This document shows positions 53,826 to 61,706 of a DNA stretch of 64,000 nt, in pieces. Under the pieces are notes generated by a model. That model did not search any database, was not told the DNA's origin, and saw only the letters and a program-made list of their open reading frames with translations. Source of the DNA: Prolixibacter sp. NT017 (lineage in GTDB: Bacteria; Bacteroidota; Bacteroidia; Bacteroidales; Prolixibacteraceae); assembly GCF_009617875.1 (NCBI RefSeq), contig NZ_BLAV01000001.1, positions 1,798,001-1,862,000 on the forward strand, written 5' to 3'. Both the position numbers and the translations under genes were made by a program. The number at the start of each line of letters is the position of its first letter. The first letter of the stretch is position 1.

Positions 53826-54929
53826 ATGAACTTATTTGATGACAAGCGTGTGGTGATGACACTCGATGCCGGAGGTACCAACTTTGTCTTTTCAGCCATT
53901 CGCGGCGGCGAAAATATTGTTGAACCCATTACATTGTCTTCTAACGGAGACAATCTGGAAAAAAGTCTGGCCAACATGGTCGATGGCTTTTCCCGGGTGA
54001 AAGAAGAACTGCAGGAAGAGCCGGTAGCGATTAGTTTCGCTTTTCCCGGTCCGGCCGATTATCCCAACGGAATTATTGGCGATTTGGTGAACCTGCCCGG
54101 TTTCCGTGGCGGTGTGGCGCTCGGTCCGTTCCTGGAAGAGAAATTCAATTTGCCCGTCTACATCAACAACGATGGCGATTTATATGCGTATGGTGAGGCC
54201 CTGGGAGGTTTTCTTCCCGAAATTAATAAAAGCTTGGAAGATGCAGGTTCGCCCAAACGATACCACAACCTGGTAGGAATTACGCTGGGAACCGGTTTGG
54301 GTGGCGGTTTGGTACGCGAAGGCAAGCTCATTATTGGCGACAATGCCATGGCTGCTGAGATTTATGCCTACCGGAATAAACTGAACGCCAATTGGTGTGC
54401 CGAAGACGGTGTTTCCATCCGTGCGGTGAAACGTCATTACGGCGAGTACAGCGGAGACGCGAATGCAGATGAGTTGACACCGAAGGACATTTTCGAAATA
54501 GCTAAAGGAATGCGTCCCGGGAACAGTGAAGCAGCGGTGAAAGCGTTTGCTTCGGTAGGAGAATCGCTTGGTGATGTATTGACGCACCTGGCTACCACGT
54601 TCGATGGTTTGATTGTCATTGGAGGCGGACTCTCTGGTGCTGCCGAACTGATTATGCCGGCAGCATTAGGTGAGATGAACAGTACCCTGGATTTGCCCAG
54701 CGGAGAAACCATGCCGCGCCTGGTACAGAAAGTGGTGAGTGCCGATACCGAAGAGGGATTAGCAGCCTTATTTCATCAGAAAGCAGTCGAAATTAAGGTG
54801 CCACAAAGCGATAAAACGGTGGTGTACAACCCGGAGCCGATGTTGGCTGTAGGAATTAGCCGTATTGGGGCAAGCCGCGCCATTTCGCTGGGTGCTTATG
54901 CTTTTGCTCTTGACAAGCTTGACGAATAA
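53826..54929 (+). CDS. ROK-family sugar kinase
   Basis: 367 residues from the ATG at 53826. ATP-site motif VVMTLDAGGTNFVFSAI at the N-terminus, catalytic Asp in INNDGDLYAYGE, second glycine motif GITLGTGLGGGLV, and FDGLIVIGGGLSGAAE. The usual CxCGxxGC zinc loop of repressor-type ROK proteins is reduced to NWCAEDG, so this is a kinase rather than a regulator, possibly a glucokinase. Specificity cannot be told. Confidence 0.9.
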   Translation: MNLFDDKRVVMTLDAGGTNFVFSAIRGGENIVEPITLSSNGDNLEKSLANMVDGFSRVKEELQEEPVAISFAFPGPADYPNGIIGDLVNLPGFRGGVALGPFLEEKFNLPVYINNDGDLYAYGEALGGFLPEINKSLEDAGSPKRYHNLVGITLGTGLGGGLVREGKLIIGDNAMAAEIYAYRNKLNANWCAEDGVSIRAVKRHYGEYSGDANADELTPKDIFEIAKGMRPGNSEAAVKAFASVGESLGDVLTHLATTFDGLIVIGGGLSGAAELIMPAALGEMNSTLDLPSGETMPRLVQKVVSADTEEGLAALFHQKAVEIKVPQSDKTVVYNPEPMLAVGISRIGASRAISLGAYAFALDKLDE

Positions 54930-54953
54930 GAGTCGTTGAATCTTAAAATACAG

Positions 54954-54982
54954 GCCGGTTGATTTGTCGACCGGCTTTTTTT
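54954..54982 (+). terminator. Rho-independent terminator after the ROK kinase
   Basis: GCCGGT and ACCGGC with a 10-base loop run into seven T residues. The boundary of the AT-rich cassette block lies only about 30 bases further on. Confidence 0.85.
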
Positions 54983-55012
54983 GTGTATACCGGTCAGGAA
55001 AGGAGCAGAGAC

Positions 55013-55060
55013 AACGCACACCACTGCACCCGCAATGCAATTTGCAAATTGTTATGCTTA
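55013..55060 (-). other. attC-like site A, truncated
   Basis: The plus strand CGCACACCACTGC...CGCAATGCAAT...TTGTTATGCTTA closely matches the R'' half of attC-like site D (CGCACACCACAG...CGCTATGCAAT...TGTTATAGGGC), but the opposite half is missing. It closes the last cassette and abuts ordinary chromosome. Confidence 0.6.
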
Positions 55061-55064
55061 GGCT

Positions 55065-55637
55065 TTATTTTTTGTCATTGTATTCTTTAACTATGTCAGG
55101 TAATTTCCATACCCTAAAATCTTCTGATAATATCTGATTGTAAATTCTTTCATTGTCTTTAAATAGGATAGAAATCTCATCTCTGGCTTTTTCTCTTGAA
55201 TGAGGAACTCTTAAATAATTTTCCATTGTGTCCAACTTTATAAAATAATAACTTGTCAGACTTGTCGCAGTTGCTCCTGCAAGTCCTCCGTTATATCCAT
55301 TAGGATTTGTATCATAATAGCATAAATTCATTTTGCCATTTGCAACTCTTTCTGCAAATACATTTCCATGCGAGTTATAAGGGACGCTTGCAAAATATCT
55401 TTCTCCAGATTTAAATCCAATTACTTTATTTGGGGCGTATTTCATTTTCTCATTGTTTACAATGATTTTAGCTTTTGTAATTATTCCGTTTTTAGGAAAA
55501 ATAATTTCACCAAATATTGTATCAGTCTTGGATGAGTTGTTTTGTGGTCTCAAAATCACATAGTCTTTTTTAATATCTTGACCAAAGAGAATCAATGAAT
55601 TAAAAATTAATAGAAGTATCAAAAAATGTTTTCTCAT
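55065..55637 (-). CDS. cassette A gene: secreted protein of unknown function
   Basis: 190 residues with a signal peptide ending SLILFGQ. The rest is polar with beta-strand pattern; ERYFASVPYNSHGNVFAERVANGKMNLCYYD and a Lys-rich C-terminus are visible. No family recognised. It is the terminal cassette of the array, with only a half attC-like site after it. The base composition is AT-rich compared with the ROK kinase next door. Confidence 0.75.
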   Translation of the reverse strand: MRKHFLILLLIFNSLILFGQDIKKDYVILRPQNNSSKTDTIFGEIIFPKNGIITKAKIIVNNEKMKYAPNKVIGFKSGERYFASVPYNSHGNVFAERVANGKMNLCYYDTNPNGYNGGLAGATATSLTSYYFIKLDTMENYLRVPHSREKARDEISILFKDNERIYNQILSEDFRVWKLPDIVKEYNDKK

Positions 55638-55683
55638 TGTCTATTTGTTTATGAATTTGCGGTTTCTTTTAGCTTAAGCATAA

Positions 55684-55812
55684 CGGTCACTTGTATGTGG
55701 TCGGGCGGGATTTCCAACAGAAATCCTGTCAGACCCGCAGGAGGTGAAAATACTGGTTTGACTTGTCAAACCGCTAAAACCCCCGCCTGCCATATTACAA
55801 CTTGTTAGCACC
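55684..55812 (-). other. attC-like site B (129 bp)
   Basis: Plus-strand arms CGGTCACTTGTATGTGGTCGGGCGGG and the matching CCCCCGCCTGCCATATTACAACTTGTTAGCACC (stated in part: they pair with mismatches) flank an inner perfect hairpin GGTTTGACTTGTCAAACC. The motif AAACCGCTA (55768-55776) is shared with sites C and D. It closes the cassette with the STM3941-like gene. Confidence 0.7.
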
Positions 55813-55814
55813 AG

Positions 55815-56237
55815 TTATTTATAATATTCTTTTAAAAGCTTTTCAAATTCATTCTTTGATATTTTTAATTCATCCAGCTGAAATCTCAACGATTTCATTT
55901 TTCTGTCCCTGACTTTACTATCAATGTAGTGAATTGTTACACTTGGGAAGAAACCTCTCGAAATCTCAATTGATTCAATGAATTTCCATTCAGAAATAAA
56001 GTTTTTATGTTTTAGAAAGTCATCCGTTAAAGTCACGACAGGATTACGAAGAAAAAAATGCTTCATATTCCGATAAATCCAATAACAAAGAAAAATTCCA
56101 ATTATTGATAGCATTAAAACTTCAGACAATTGTCCTTCTATTTTAATCTTTACCAACCCGGTAATTAAGATTCCTAAAGTCAGAATCACATTTATTATGC
56201 TATTTGTTTTTGAGTAATAAATTTTTCGTTCTCTCAT
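55815..56237 (-). CDS. cassette B gene: two-helix membrane protein, STM3941-like
   Basis: 140 residues. Two membrane segments (about 15-35 and 42-60) are followed by a cytoplasmic PH-like domain: FLRNPVVTLTDDFLKHKNFISEWKFIESIEISRG. This is the layout of the STM3941-family proteins seen in many cassette and accessory contexts. No function known. The stop codon nearly touches the attC-like site, as in integron cassettes. Confidence 0.7.
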   Translation of the reverse strand: MRERKIYYSKTNSIINVILTLGILITGLVKIKIEGQLSEVLMLSIIGIFLCYWIYRNMKHFFLRNPVVTLTDDFLKHKNFISEWKFIESIEISRGFFPSVTIHYIDSKVRDRKMKSLRFQLDELKISKNEFEKLLKEYYK

Positions 56238-56304
56238 ATAGTTTCTTATTACCTCAATTAGATATTTGCCTGTTTGAGTAGTCTTCTTCCATAATTGGTG
56301 CTAA

Positions 56305-56431
56305 CGGTAATAATATGGGGCGTTTGGCATTTCAAAGCTCCAAAGTATCAAACCGCTATATGTTTTATTAAATGTTACCATGCTCAAATTTAGCACTATC
56401 CGCCAAATGACCTATATTTATTGTTATGGGC
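56305..56431 (-). other. attC-like site C (127 bp)
   Basis: Outer arms CGGTAATAATATGGGGCGTTTGGC and GCCAAATGACC...TTATTGTTATGGGC pair imperfectly. The inner part holds AAACCGCTATATGTTTTAT (56350 on), which resembles the R'' half of site D, so the site may be a hybrid. It closes the cassette carrying the actin-like gene. Confidence 0.65.
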
Positions 56432-56440
56432 TGAATGTTT

Positions 56441-57394
56441 TTAAATCATCATGTATCTCATTAATTCTCCTGGATTAGCTTGAATTTTCTGAAGTCCAGT
56501 TTTCATATAATCATTGCTAAATCCGTATGATTTTGAATTTACATTAAGCTTTTTAGAAATCAAGTCGATTAACCCAGTTAGTTTAAATCCGCCACCGATT
56601 AGATAAACACCTGTCATTTTAATTTTTTCTGATACAGAATCCTCTAAATTTTCAAAGTGGCGAATAATCCTCTCGACAAGTAGTTCAATATCATTTCTTA
56701 AACAATCTGTAATCTCTGAGCTTTGAATTTTAATATCCTTGATACTATCAGTCTGTTTTACTTGTCCAGTAATTCTGACGGTCTTATCAACTTGTTTATT
56801 TTCTCTAAAATCCGTGTACTCGATTTTTAGTTTTTCGGCTACTTTTAAGTCAACAATCAGGTCGTACTTGCTACTTAAATAGGTTCGAATTGCTTCGTCA
56901 AGATTTATTCCTGCAATGTCAAGAATGTCATTTTTTATTATCTCAAATCCTTTTATTGTTGTAATGCTTGTCTTTCCTGCGCCACAATCAACAATCATGG
57001 AAGTCGAGTTTTTAATATCTATTTCTAATCCAGTAGCGGCTATAAAACAATCATTAAGCATAAAACATGTTTTCGAACCAGCATGCTCCATTGAATCACG
57101 AAATGCTCTCAATGCAACCTCATTCATATCAGATGGTACGGACACAAGAGAATTAAATGGCAAGTACAAAAATCCGAGGACTGGTTTTTGGATTTTCTTG
57201 ATTTCCTGTCTTAATAATGTCTCTGTTCCATTAAAGTCTGCAATTTTACCATTAATCACAAGTTTTTCATGTTTTTCGCCATCAAGTTCCAGTCTTGCGG
57301 GAATTTCACCAATCTGTTTGCCTTCTTTGTAAAATCGAAATTTGCTTGAACCTAAATCAAATCCTATATTGTTTCTTAATTCTTTCATTATCAA
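56441..57394 (-). CDS. cassette C gene: MreB/ParM-type actin-like ATPase
   Basis: 317 residues. Actin-fold motifs: phosphate-1 NNIGFDLGSSKFRFYK, phosphate-2 SMIVDCGAGKTSITTI, and adenosine GVYLIGGGFKLTGL. A connecting motif ISSEITDCLRNDIELLVERI precedes the last. Length is near MreB (about 340). A stand-alone actin-like ATPase in a mobile cassette is unusual and could be a plasmid-type segregation remnant, an MreB-like modulator or a sensor. Start could also be the ATG at 57388. Confidence 0.8.
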   Translation of the reverse strand: MIMKELRNNIGFDLGSSKFRFYKEGKQIGEIPARLELDGEKHEKLVINGKIADFNGTETLLRQEIKKIQKPVLGFLYLPFNSLVSVPSDMNEVALRAFRDSMEHAGSKTCFMLNDCFIAATGLEIDIKNSTSMIVDCGAGKTSITTIKGFEIIKNDILDIAGINLDEAIRTYLSSKYDLIVDLKVAEKLKIEYTDFRENKQVDKTVRITGQVKQTDSIKDIKIQSSEITDCLRNDIELLVERIIRHFENLEDSVSEKIKMTGVYLIGGGFKLTGLIDLISKKLNVNSKSYGFSNDYMKTGLQKIQANPGELMRYMMI

Positions 57395-57445
57395 TCTATC
57401 GTGAAATTTTCATGTTTGCACTGTCGCTCTTCATTTTGCCCATAA

Positions 57446-57575
57446 CGGTAAATTATATGTTGTCGTAGCGGATTGCGGGTGATTGTCTGTCCGGCACGGA
57501 CTAAGACAATCAGGCGGGAATCCGAGCTTCGCACACCACAGAAACCGCTATGCAATATATAAAATGTTATAGGGC
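57446..57575 (-). other. attC-like site D (130 bp)
   Basis: Arms TTATATGTTGTCGTAGCGG (57453 on) and CCGCTATGCAATATATAA (57546 on) pair with an unpaired extra base; the outermost ends are complementary to the start of cassette D. An inner hairpin GATTGTCT/AAGACAATC caps the structure. It closes the cassette carrying the DUF4259-like gene. Confidence 0.7.
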
Positions 57576-57580
57576 GTTTT

Positions 57581-58264
57581 TTATTTTTCTTTGTACTTTA
57601 TCATTACCTCATCACCACAATAATATGATTTAGTCTCCTTTTTAGTAAAATTAAGTCCTATTTCATGAATAATCTCAACAGTCTGACTGTCTGACCAGTT
57701 TGCAATTACTTTTCCACCAAGTTTATTGTGATATATAATTCCTGCTCCACCACCAGAAAACCAAGTCATGATTCCACTCGTGTGAATATATTTTCCATTT
57801 CCAAATTCCTCTTGAATCACTAACTCTTTTTTATTATCAGGAGCAACTGCTTTAACCAATACGTTTGTCGAAAATTCTATTTTTGGTCTAATTCTCCGTT
57901 TAGCTTTGTTTTTCTCTAATGAAATTTGATTTAAAAATTTATCTAGTTCAGTTTTTCTCTTTTTTAGGGATTTTTCATTAGCTCCTAGATTTTTCCAAAT
58001 AATCAAGTCTTTACCCGATTTAACCAAATCACTTATTTCTTTATGCAAATCAGGTTCTAATGATTTTGTCTCCCACTGAGCAAGAGCCAATCCAATCAAA
58101 GCGTTGTTTCTGTCATCAGAGTCATTAAAATAATCTGCATATTCAACTTTAATTGATTTTGAAATCAAATCAGGTTTTTCTCCAGAATTGTATCTGTCAA
58201 AAAATGCAGAATAAATATCTAATGTAGTATCATTATCTTTTATTTTTTCACTCCATGTTCCCAT
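57581..58264 (-). CDS. cassette D gene: DUF4259-like protein
   Basis: 227 residues. MGTWSEKIKDNDTTLDIYSAFFDRYNSG matches the opening of DUF4259 proteins, and NDSDDRNNALIGLALAQWETKSLEPDLHKEI continues the same domain. The C-terminal half (about 130-227) is a separate beta-rich part with a Cys near the end (YYCGDEVMIKYKE). No function is known; similar domains occur in defence and immunity neighbourhoods. It is the most upstream cassette on the minus strand. Confidence 0.78.
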   Translation of the reverse strand: MGTWSEKIKDNDTTLDIYSAFFDRYNSGEKPDLISKSIKVEYADYFNDSDDRNNALIGLALAQWETKSLEPDLHKEISDLVKSGKDLIIWKNLGANEKSLKKRKTELDKFLNQISLEKNKAKRRIRPKIEFSTNVLVKAVAPDNKKELVIQEEFGNGKYIHTSGIMTWFSGGGAGIIYHNKLGGKVIANWSDSQTVEIIHEIGLNFTKKETKSYYCGDEVMIKYKEK

Positions 58265-58295
58265 TTTTCTGTGTCTTTTTTAAATGCCCTATAAC

Positions 58296-58360
58296 TAGTT
58301 TATATGTGTACTAAAAGTACCCAATATTTCCAATATGGGTGTGTTATGTGTACCCTTGGT
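58296..58360 (-). other. boundary region beside the first cassette (possible attI-like or remnant site)
   Basis: The word GTACACATA occurs twice on the minus strand about 40 bases apart here, and CCAATATT/AATATTGG is a short palindrome between them. It is not a clear long palindrome like sites B-D. The region 58361-58507 holds no gene. Confidence 0.3.
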
Positions 58361-58507
58361 ATCTTCTGTATTCGGTCTGCCGAGTGAATTCTTAATCTTA
58401 TCAATAGGCTTCGTTCTGTCGTCATTTTATTGGTTGTTAAGGCTCACCTAAGTTAACAAAAAAATTATTCGGCCATGACATGTTCCTGGTGCAACCGGGG
58501 AAGGGGT

Positions 58508-58948
58508 TGGGACTACTTCCTCAGCCGTCAGGAGAGCCCACCACTGCAATTTCGTATCACCAGATAGATGAAGGGCTCCTGCGCTGCTCGTCAGGAGACA
58601 GGCAAATGGCGTCAGGGCTGCCAGACTGGTCTTCAGAACAGGTAAAAATCCTTTCAGGACAGATGAAAAGCTTGTCAGGAGAACATGAAAACGGTTCAGG
58701 ACAACCGGAGAAGTGTTTCGGAGAGGAAGCGAAGTCGTCAAGGCAGGAGGAAAAGTCGTTGGGAGAGGTTGGAAAGCCGTCAACACGGTATCAGAAGCCT
58801 TCAAGGCAGGTGAAGAAGCCGTCAACACGATGTCAGAAGCCTTCAAGGCAGGTGAAGAAGCCGTCAACACGATGTCAGAACCCATCAAGGCAGGTGAAGA
58901 AACCGTCAACACAACATCATAAGCCTTAGAGGCGGGGTAAAAAGGTTT
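58508..58948 (+). repeat. array C: about 21 degenerate 21-bp tandem units
   Basis: From 58592 on, every 21-base cut starts with CAG/CAA and tends to end AAGCCGT or AAGCCTT; the best units are CAAGGCAGGTGAAGAAGCC(GT) at 58802, 58844 and 58886 and CAACACGATGTCAGAAGCC(TT) at 58823. Units from 58508 to 58591 fit more weakly. No indels are seen in the array. Open frames span it (for example 58480-58929 plus), as expected for a period divisible by three. Confidence 0.88.
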
Positions 58949-59382
58949 TGCCGGCAGCGTTGAATACTTCCAGACCTGTGTTGAGCACTTACGAAGTAGG
59001 CTTGAGCATTATTGAAGTAGTGTTGACGACTTCCTGAATAGTGTTGAGCACTTTTGAAGTAGGCTTGAGCATTTCTTAAGTAGTGTTGACGACTTCATGA
59101 GTAGCGTTGAGCACTGCCGAAGTAGTATTGACGGCTTCCTGGGTAGTGTTGAGCACTTTTGAAGTAGGCTTGAGCATTTCTTAAGTAGTGTTGACGACTT
59201 CATGAGTAGCGTTGAGCACTGCCGAAGTAGTATTGACGGCTTCCTGGGTAGTGTTGAGCATTTTTGAAGTAGGCTTGAGCGTTTCTTAAGTAGTGTTGAC
59301 GACTTCATGAGTAGCGTTGAGCACTTCTGATGTGGCTTCAACGATTTCGCGTTGCGCGTTGAGCGTTTTACTGGTAGTATTC
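58942..59382 (-). repeat. array D: about 21 degenerate 21-bp tandem units, inverted relative to array C
   Basis: Plus-strand units read AGCACTTTTGAAGTAGGCTT(G), AGCATTTCTTAAGTAGTGTT(G), ACGACTTCATGAGTAGCGTT(G) and so on, cut every 21 bases. A 105-bp (five-unit) higher-order repeat recurs at 59047, 59152 and 59257. The reverse complement of the consensus (CAACACTACTTCAAAAGTGC) agrees at about 14 of 21 positions with array C units such as CAACACGATGTCAGAAGCC, so the two arrays are inverted relatives. No gene is visible in the array or in 59383-59441. Confidence 0.88.
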
Positions 59383-59441
59383 ATTAAACTGTGTGGGAGT
59401 ATTCATACCGTCCTGAAGGAAATGAGACTTCTCCTGAAGGC

Positions 59442-60806
59442 TTAGTTTTGTTCTTCCGTACGAAATTCGATGATGCGCGTTGCCGGATGCTTTTTCAGGT
59501 AACTGCGAATGATTCCCTGGGTGTCGCGGTTGTCCTGCCGGGAAGAGATGCAGTCGTGCAAAGCCTGAACGCCTTCGGTTGAGCTCTCCTCATCGACATA
59601 GCCAAAGCCGGTGTAGCGTCCGTTCTGCACCTTTACGATCGCCCATTCGCCTTTCCGGCGGCCTTCTTCCATGATGAAAAAGTTGGGCGAACGAAACTGA
59701 AGCTTAGCAGCCGCCATTTCGGCTCGTTGGTTGTAATCATCAGGCGCTTCTTCACCGATGCACGCACCGTTACAACTTTTTATTTCGTAGTGAAAGCACG
59801 CTCCATCGGTTTGGTACAGGCCACAGAGTTTCTGGCATAACTGGTATTGGTCAACCAAATCGTGGAGGTATTCTTTGGCTTCAGCGGCTGAATAAAAACT
59901 GGTGAGCGGCAATTCGCCATCGATAATTTTCCTGACTTCGAAGCGCTGGTAACCTTCTTCATCCTGATAAGTAAACAAGCCGTAATGAAAACGGGTACGC
60001 CGTTGTGCCCGGTTGTACAATGGCTGGTGACTTTTAATTTCGTCAGATTCCAGCAACAGCGAAACCAACTCGCTGCCGGTAATTTGCCAGTCGACATCCA
60101 CCAGTTTGCTGCGCATTTCGATGGCCTTTTTTGTGCTGTTGTTGGCCAGGTGCGAAAGAACCCGTTGGTGGATGTCCTTGCTTTTCCCGATATAGATGAT
60201 TTCTCCAGAGTCATTCAGGAAGTAGTAAACACCGGTTTGCCCGGGAAGGGCTTCGAGCTTTTCTTTCGGAAGCTCTTTGGGTGCATTCGAAAACAGGTTC
60301 TGCGTTTGCTCGTTATTCTGCTGCATCAAAATCTCGAACAGTTTCACGGTAGCAAACGCATCGCCGCCGGCCCGGTGACGACCGTTGATAGAGATATTCA
60401 AATCGGAGCAGAGGTTTCCCAGCGAGTAGGAGCGGTGCCCCGGCAGTAACTTCCGGCTGAGCTGAACGGTGCAAAGGGTTTTCCGACGGTAGTCGTACCC
60501 GAGCCGTTTGTATTCTTCCTTGACAAAGTTGTAATCGAATGCCACGTTGTGCGCCACGAAAATCTTCCCGGCCGTGATTTCCACGAGCTGTTTGGCCACT
60601 TCGTAGAACTTGGGTGCATCCGCAACCATCTCGTTGGAGATGCCGGTCAACCGGGTAATGTTGTACGGAATGTAGCACTCCGGATTGATCAGGCTGACGA
60701 ATGAATCGGTCACCTGCCGGCCATCGTGGATGTAAACAGCGATTTCCGTAATTTTCCCGTTTCGGTGACTGGTTCCGGTCGTTTCGATATCGATTATGGC
60801 GTACAT
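59442..60806 (-). CDS. DnaQ-type exonuclease fused to GIY-YIG (UvrC-like) nuclease domain
   Basis: 454 residues from the ATG at 60806 (another at 60815). DEDDh exonuclease (about 1-165): YAIIDIETTG, FVAHNVAFDYNFV and HRAGGDAFATVKLF. GIY-YIG domain (about 190-270): GVYYFLNDSGEIIYIGKSKDIHQR. The remaining part resembles a UvrC linker region (GLYQTDGACFHYEIKSCNGACIGEE) without the UvrC endonuclease domain. This architecture is known (Cho/DinG-like repair nucleases and PolIII-epsilon fusions) and suggests DNA repair. Confidence 0.9.
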   Translation of the reverse strand: MYAIIDIETTGTSHRNGKITEIAVYIHDGRQVTDSFVSLINPECYIPYNITRLTGISNEMVADAPKFYEVAKQLVEITAGKIFVAHNVAFDYNFVKEEYKRLGYDYRRKTLCTVQLSRKLLPGHRSYSLGNLCSDLNISINGRHRAGGDAFATVKLFEILMQQNNEQTQNLFSNAPKELPKEKLEALPGQTGVYYFLNDSGEIIYIGKSKDIHQRVLSHLANNSTKKAIEMRSKLVDVDWQITGSELVSLLLESDEIKSHQPLYNRAQRRTRFHYGLFTYQDEEGYQRFEVRKIIDGELPLTSFYSAAEAKEYLHDLVDQYQLCQKLCGLYQTDGACFHYEIKSCNGACIGEEAPDDYNQRAEMAAAKLQFRSPNFFIMEEGRRKGEWAIVKVQNGRYTGFGYVDEESSTEGVQALHDCISSRQDNRDTQGIIRSYLKKHPATRIIEFRTEEQN

Positions 60807-60872
60807 CAGGTGCAAAGATAAATGATATCTCCATTAGATGAACAGCGAATTGGGCAGGCAGTTGAACTTTCC

Positions 60873-60880
60873 TATCTTTA
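60873..60880 (+). promoter_or_regulatory. promoter-like element for cysQ
   Basis: TATCTTTA (7 of 8 to TAnnTTTG) lies 20 bases after TTG at 60850-60852 and 19 bases before the ATG. Confidence 0.45.
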
Positions 60881-60899
60881 CCGGGTTTGAAAATATGCT

Positions 60900-61706
60900 A
60901 TGGAGAAATTCGAACCCAAATCAATGTTGAAACCTGCCATTCGTGCAGCGTTGGAGGCCGGTGAAGCCATCATGAAAGTTCACCGTTCGAGAGACCTGGA
61001 AGTGGAGTATAAGGAAGATGACAGTCCGGTTACGTTGGCTGACAAAGAAGCCAGCAAAGTGATTATCGAGATGCTTTCTCCGTATGGCTTTCCCTTTTTA
61101 AGTGAGGAAGAGATATTCCCTGATTATAAAGAGCGGCAGGAGTGGGATTATTTCTGGATGATTGATCCGCTTGACGGGACCAAAGAGTTTATTCGCAACG
61201 GAGATGACTTTACCGTGAATATCGCCCTGATCGATAAAGACCGGCCCGTTTTAGGAGTCATCTATGTTCCGGTTTCCGGCTATCTCTATTTTGGCAGCAT
61301 TGACAAAGGCGCTTATCGCACAGCGAATGCCGATACGCTTTCGGTGGAGCAGATATTTGCCAAAGGAGTTCCGCTTCCGCTGGAAGATGAGCATGAAAAA
61401 TTCACGCTGGTCGGTAGTATGTCGCACATGAATACAGAAACAAGAGAATATTTCAACAAGCTGATGGCCGAAAAGGGTAAAGAAAACGTGGATGTGATTA
61501 TTCGCGGCAGCTCCCTGAAGATGTGTATGGTGGCCGAAGGAACCGCCGACTGTTACCCGCGTTTGAGCAACATCATGGAATGGGACACAGCGGCCGGACA
61601 TGCCATCTGCGAAGCTTCGGGTTGTGAAGTAACACAGTGGAACGGAACGCCCATGGTGTATAACAAAGAGGATTTTTACCAACCCTGGTTCCGGGTCAGT
61701 CGTTGA
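60900..61706 (+). CDS. cysQ: 3'(2'),5'-bisphosphate nucleotidase CysQ
   Basis: 268 residues of the inositol-monophosphatase superfamily. Metal-site residues: Glu-Glu in FLSEEEIFPDY, the signature WMIDPLDGTKEFI, and WDTAAGHAICEASG. It hydrolyses 3'-phosphoadenosine 5'-phosphate from sulfate assimilation. The stop codon abuts the stop of the convergent lipoprotein gene with no space between. Confidence 0.93.
   Translation: MEKFEPKSMLKPAIRAALEAGEAIMKVHRSRDLEVEYKEDDSPVTLADKEASKVIIEMLSPYGFPFLSEEEIFPDYKERQEWDYFWMIDPLDGTKEFIRNGDDFTVNIALIDKDRPVLGVIYVPVSGYLYFGSIDKGAYRTANADTLSVEQIFAKGVPLPLEDEHEKFTLVGSMSHMNTETREYFNKLMAEKGKENVDVIIRGSSLKMCMVAEGTADCYPRLSNIMEWDTAAGHAICEASGCEVTQWNGTPMVYNKEDFYQPWFRVSR

Larger units (their letters stand above)
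55013..58294 (-). mobile_element. array of four integron-like gene cassettes
   Basis: Four minus-strand genes, all unrelated and much more AT-rich than the flanks, are separated by 127-130 base imperfect palindromes. Reading the minus strand, each cassette starts at a G/TTA point (58295/58294, 57446/57445, 56305/56304, 55684/55683) and ends with its own palindrome. The first bases of each cassette are complementary to the outer end of its own palindrome: TTATAGGGC with GCCCTATAA, TTATGGGC with GCCCATAA, TTAGCACC with GGTGCTAA, TTATGCTTA with TAAGCATAA. This is the attC logic of integron cassettes. No integrase gene is in the window. Confidence 0.75.

Noticed and set aside
55013..58294. Ordinary transposon or genomic island for the AT-rich block
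   Set aside because: No transposase, terminal repeats or target duplication are visible, and the per-cassette palindromes with covarying ends fit cassette behaviour better.
58448..59341. Reading frames through arrays C and D on both strands
   Set aside because: Several frames are open on both strands at once because the period is divisible by three. None has a credible start, signal or domain; they are treated as repeats.
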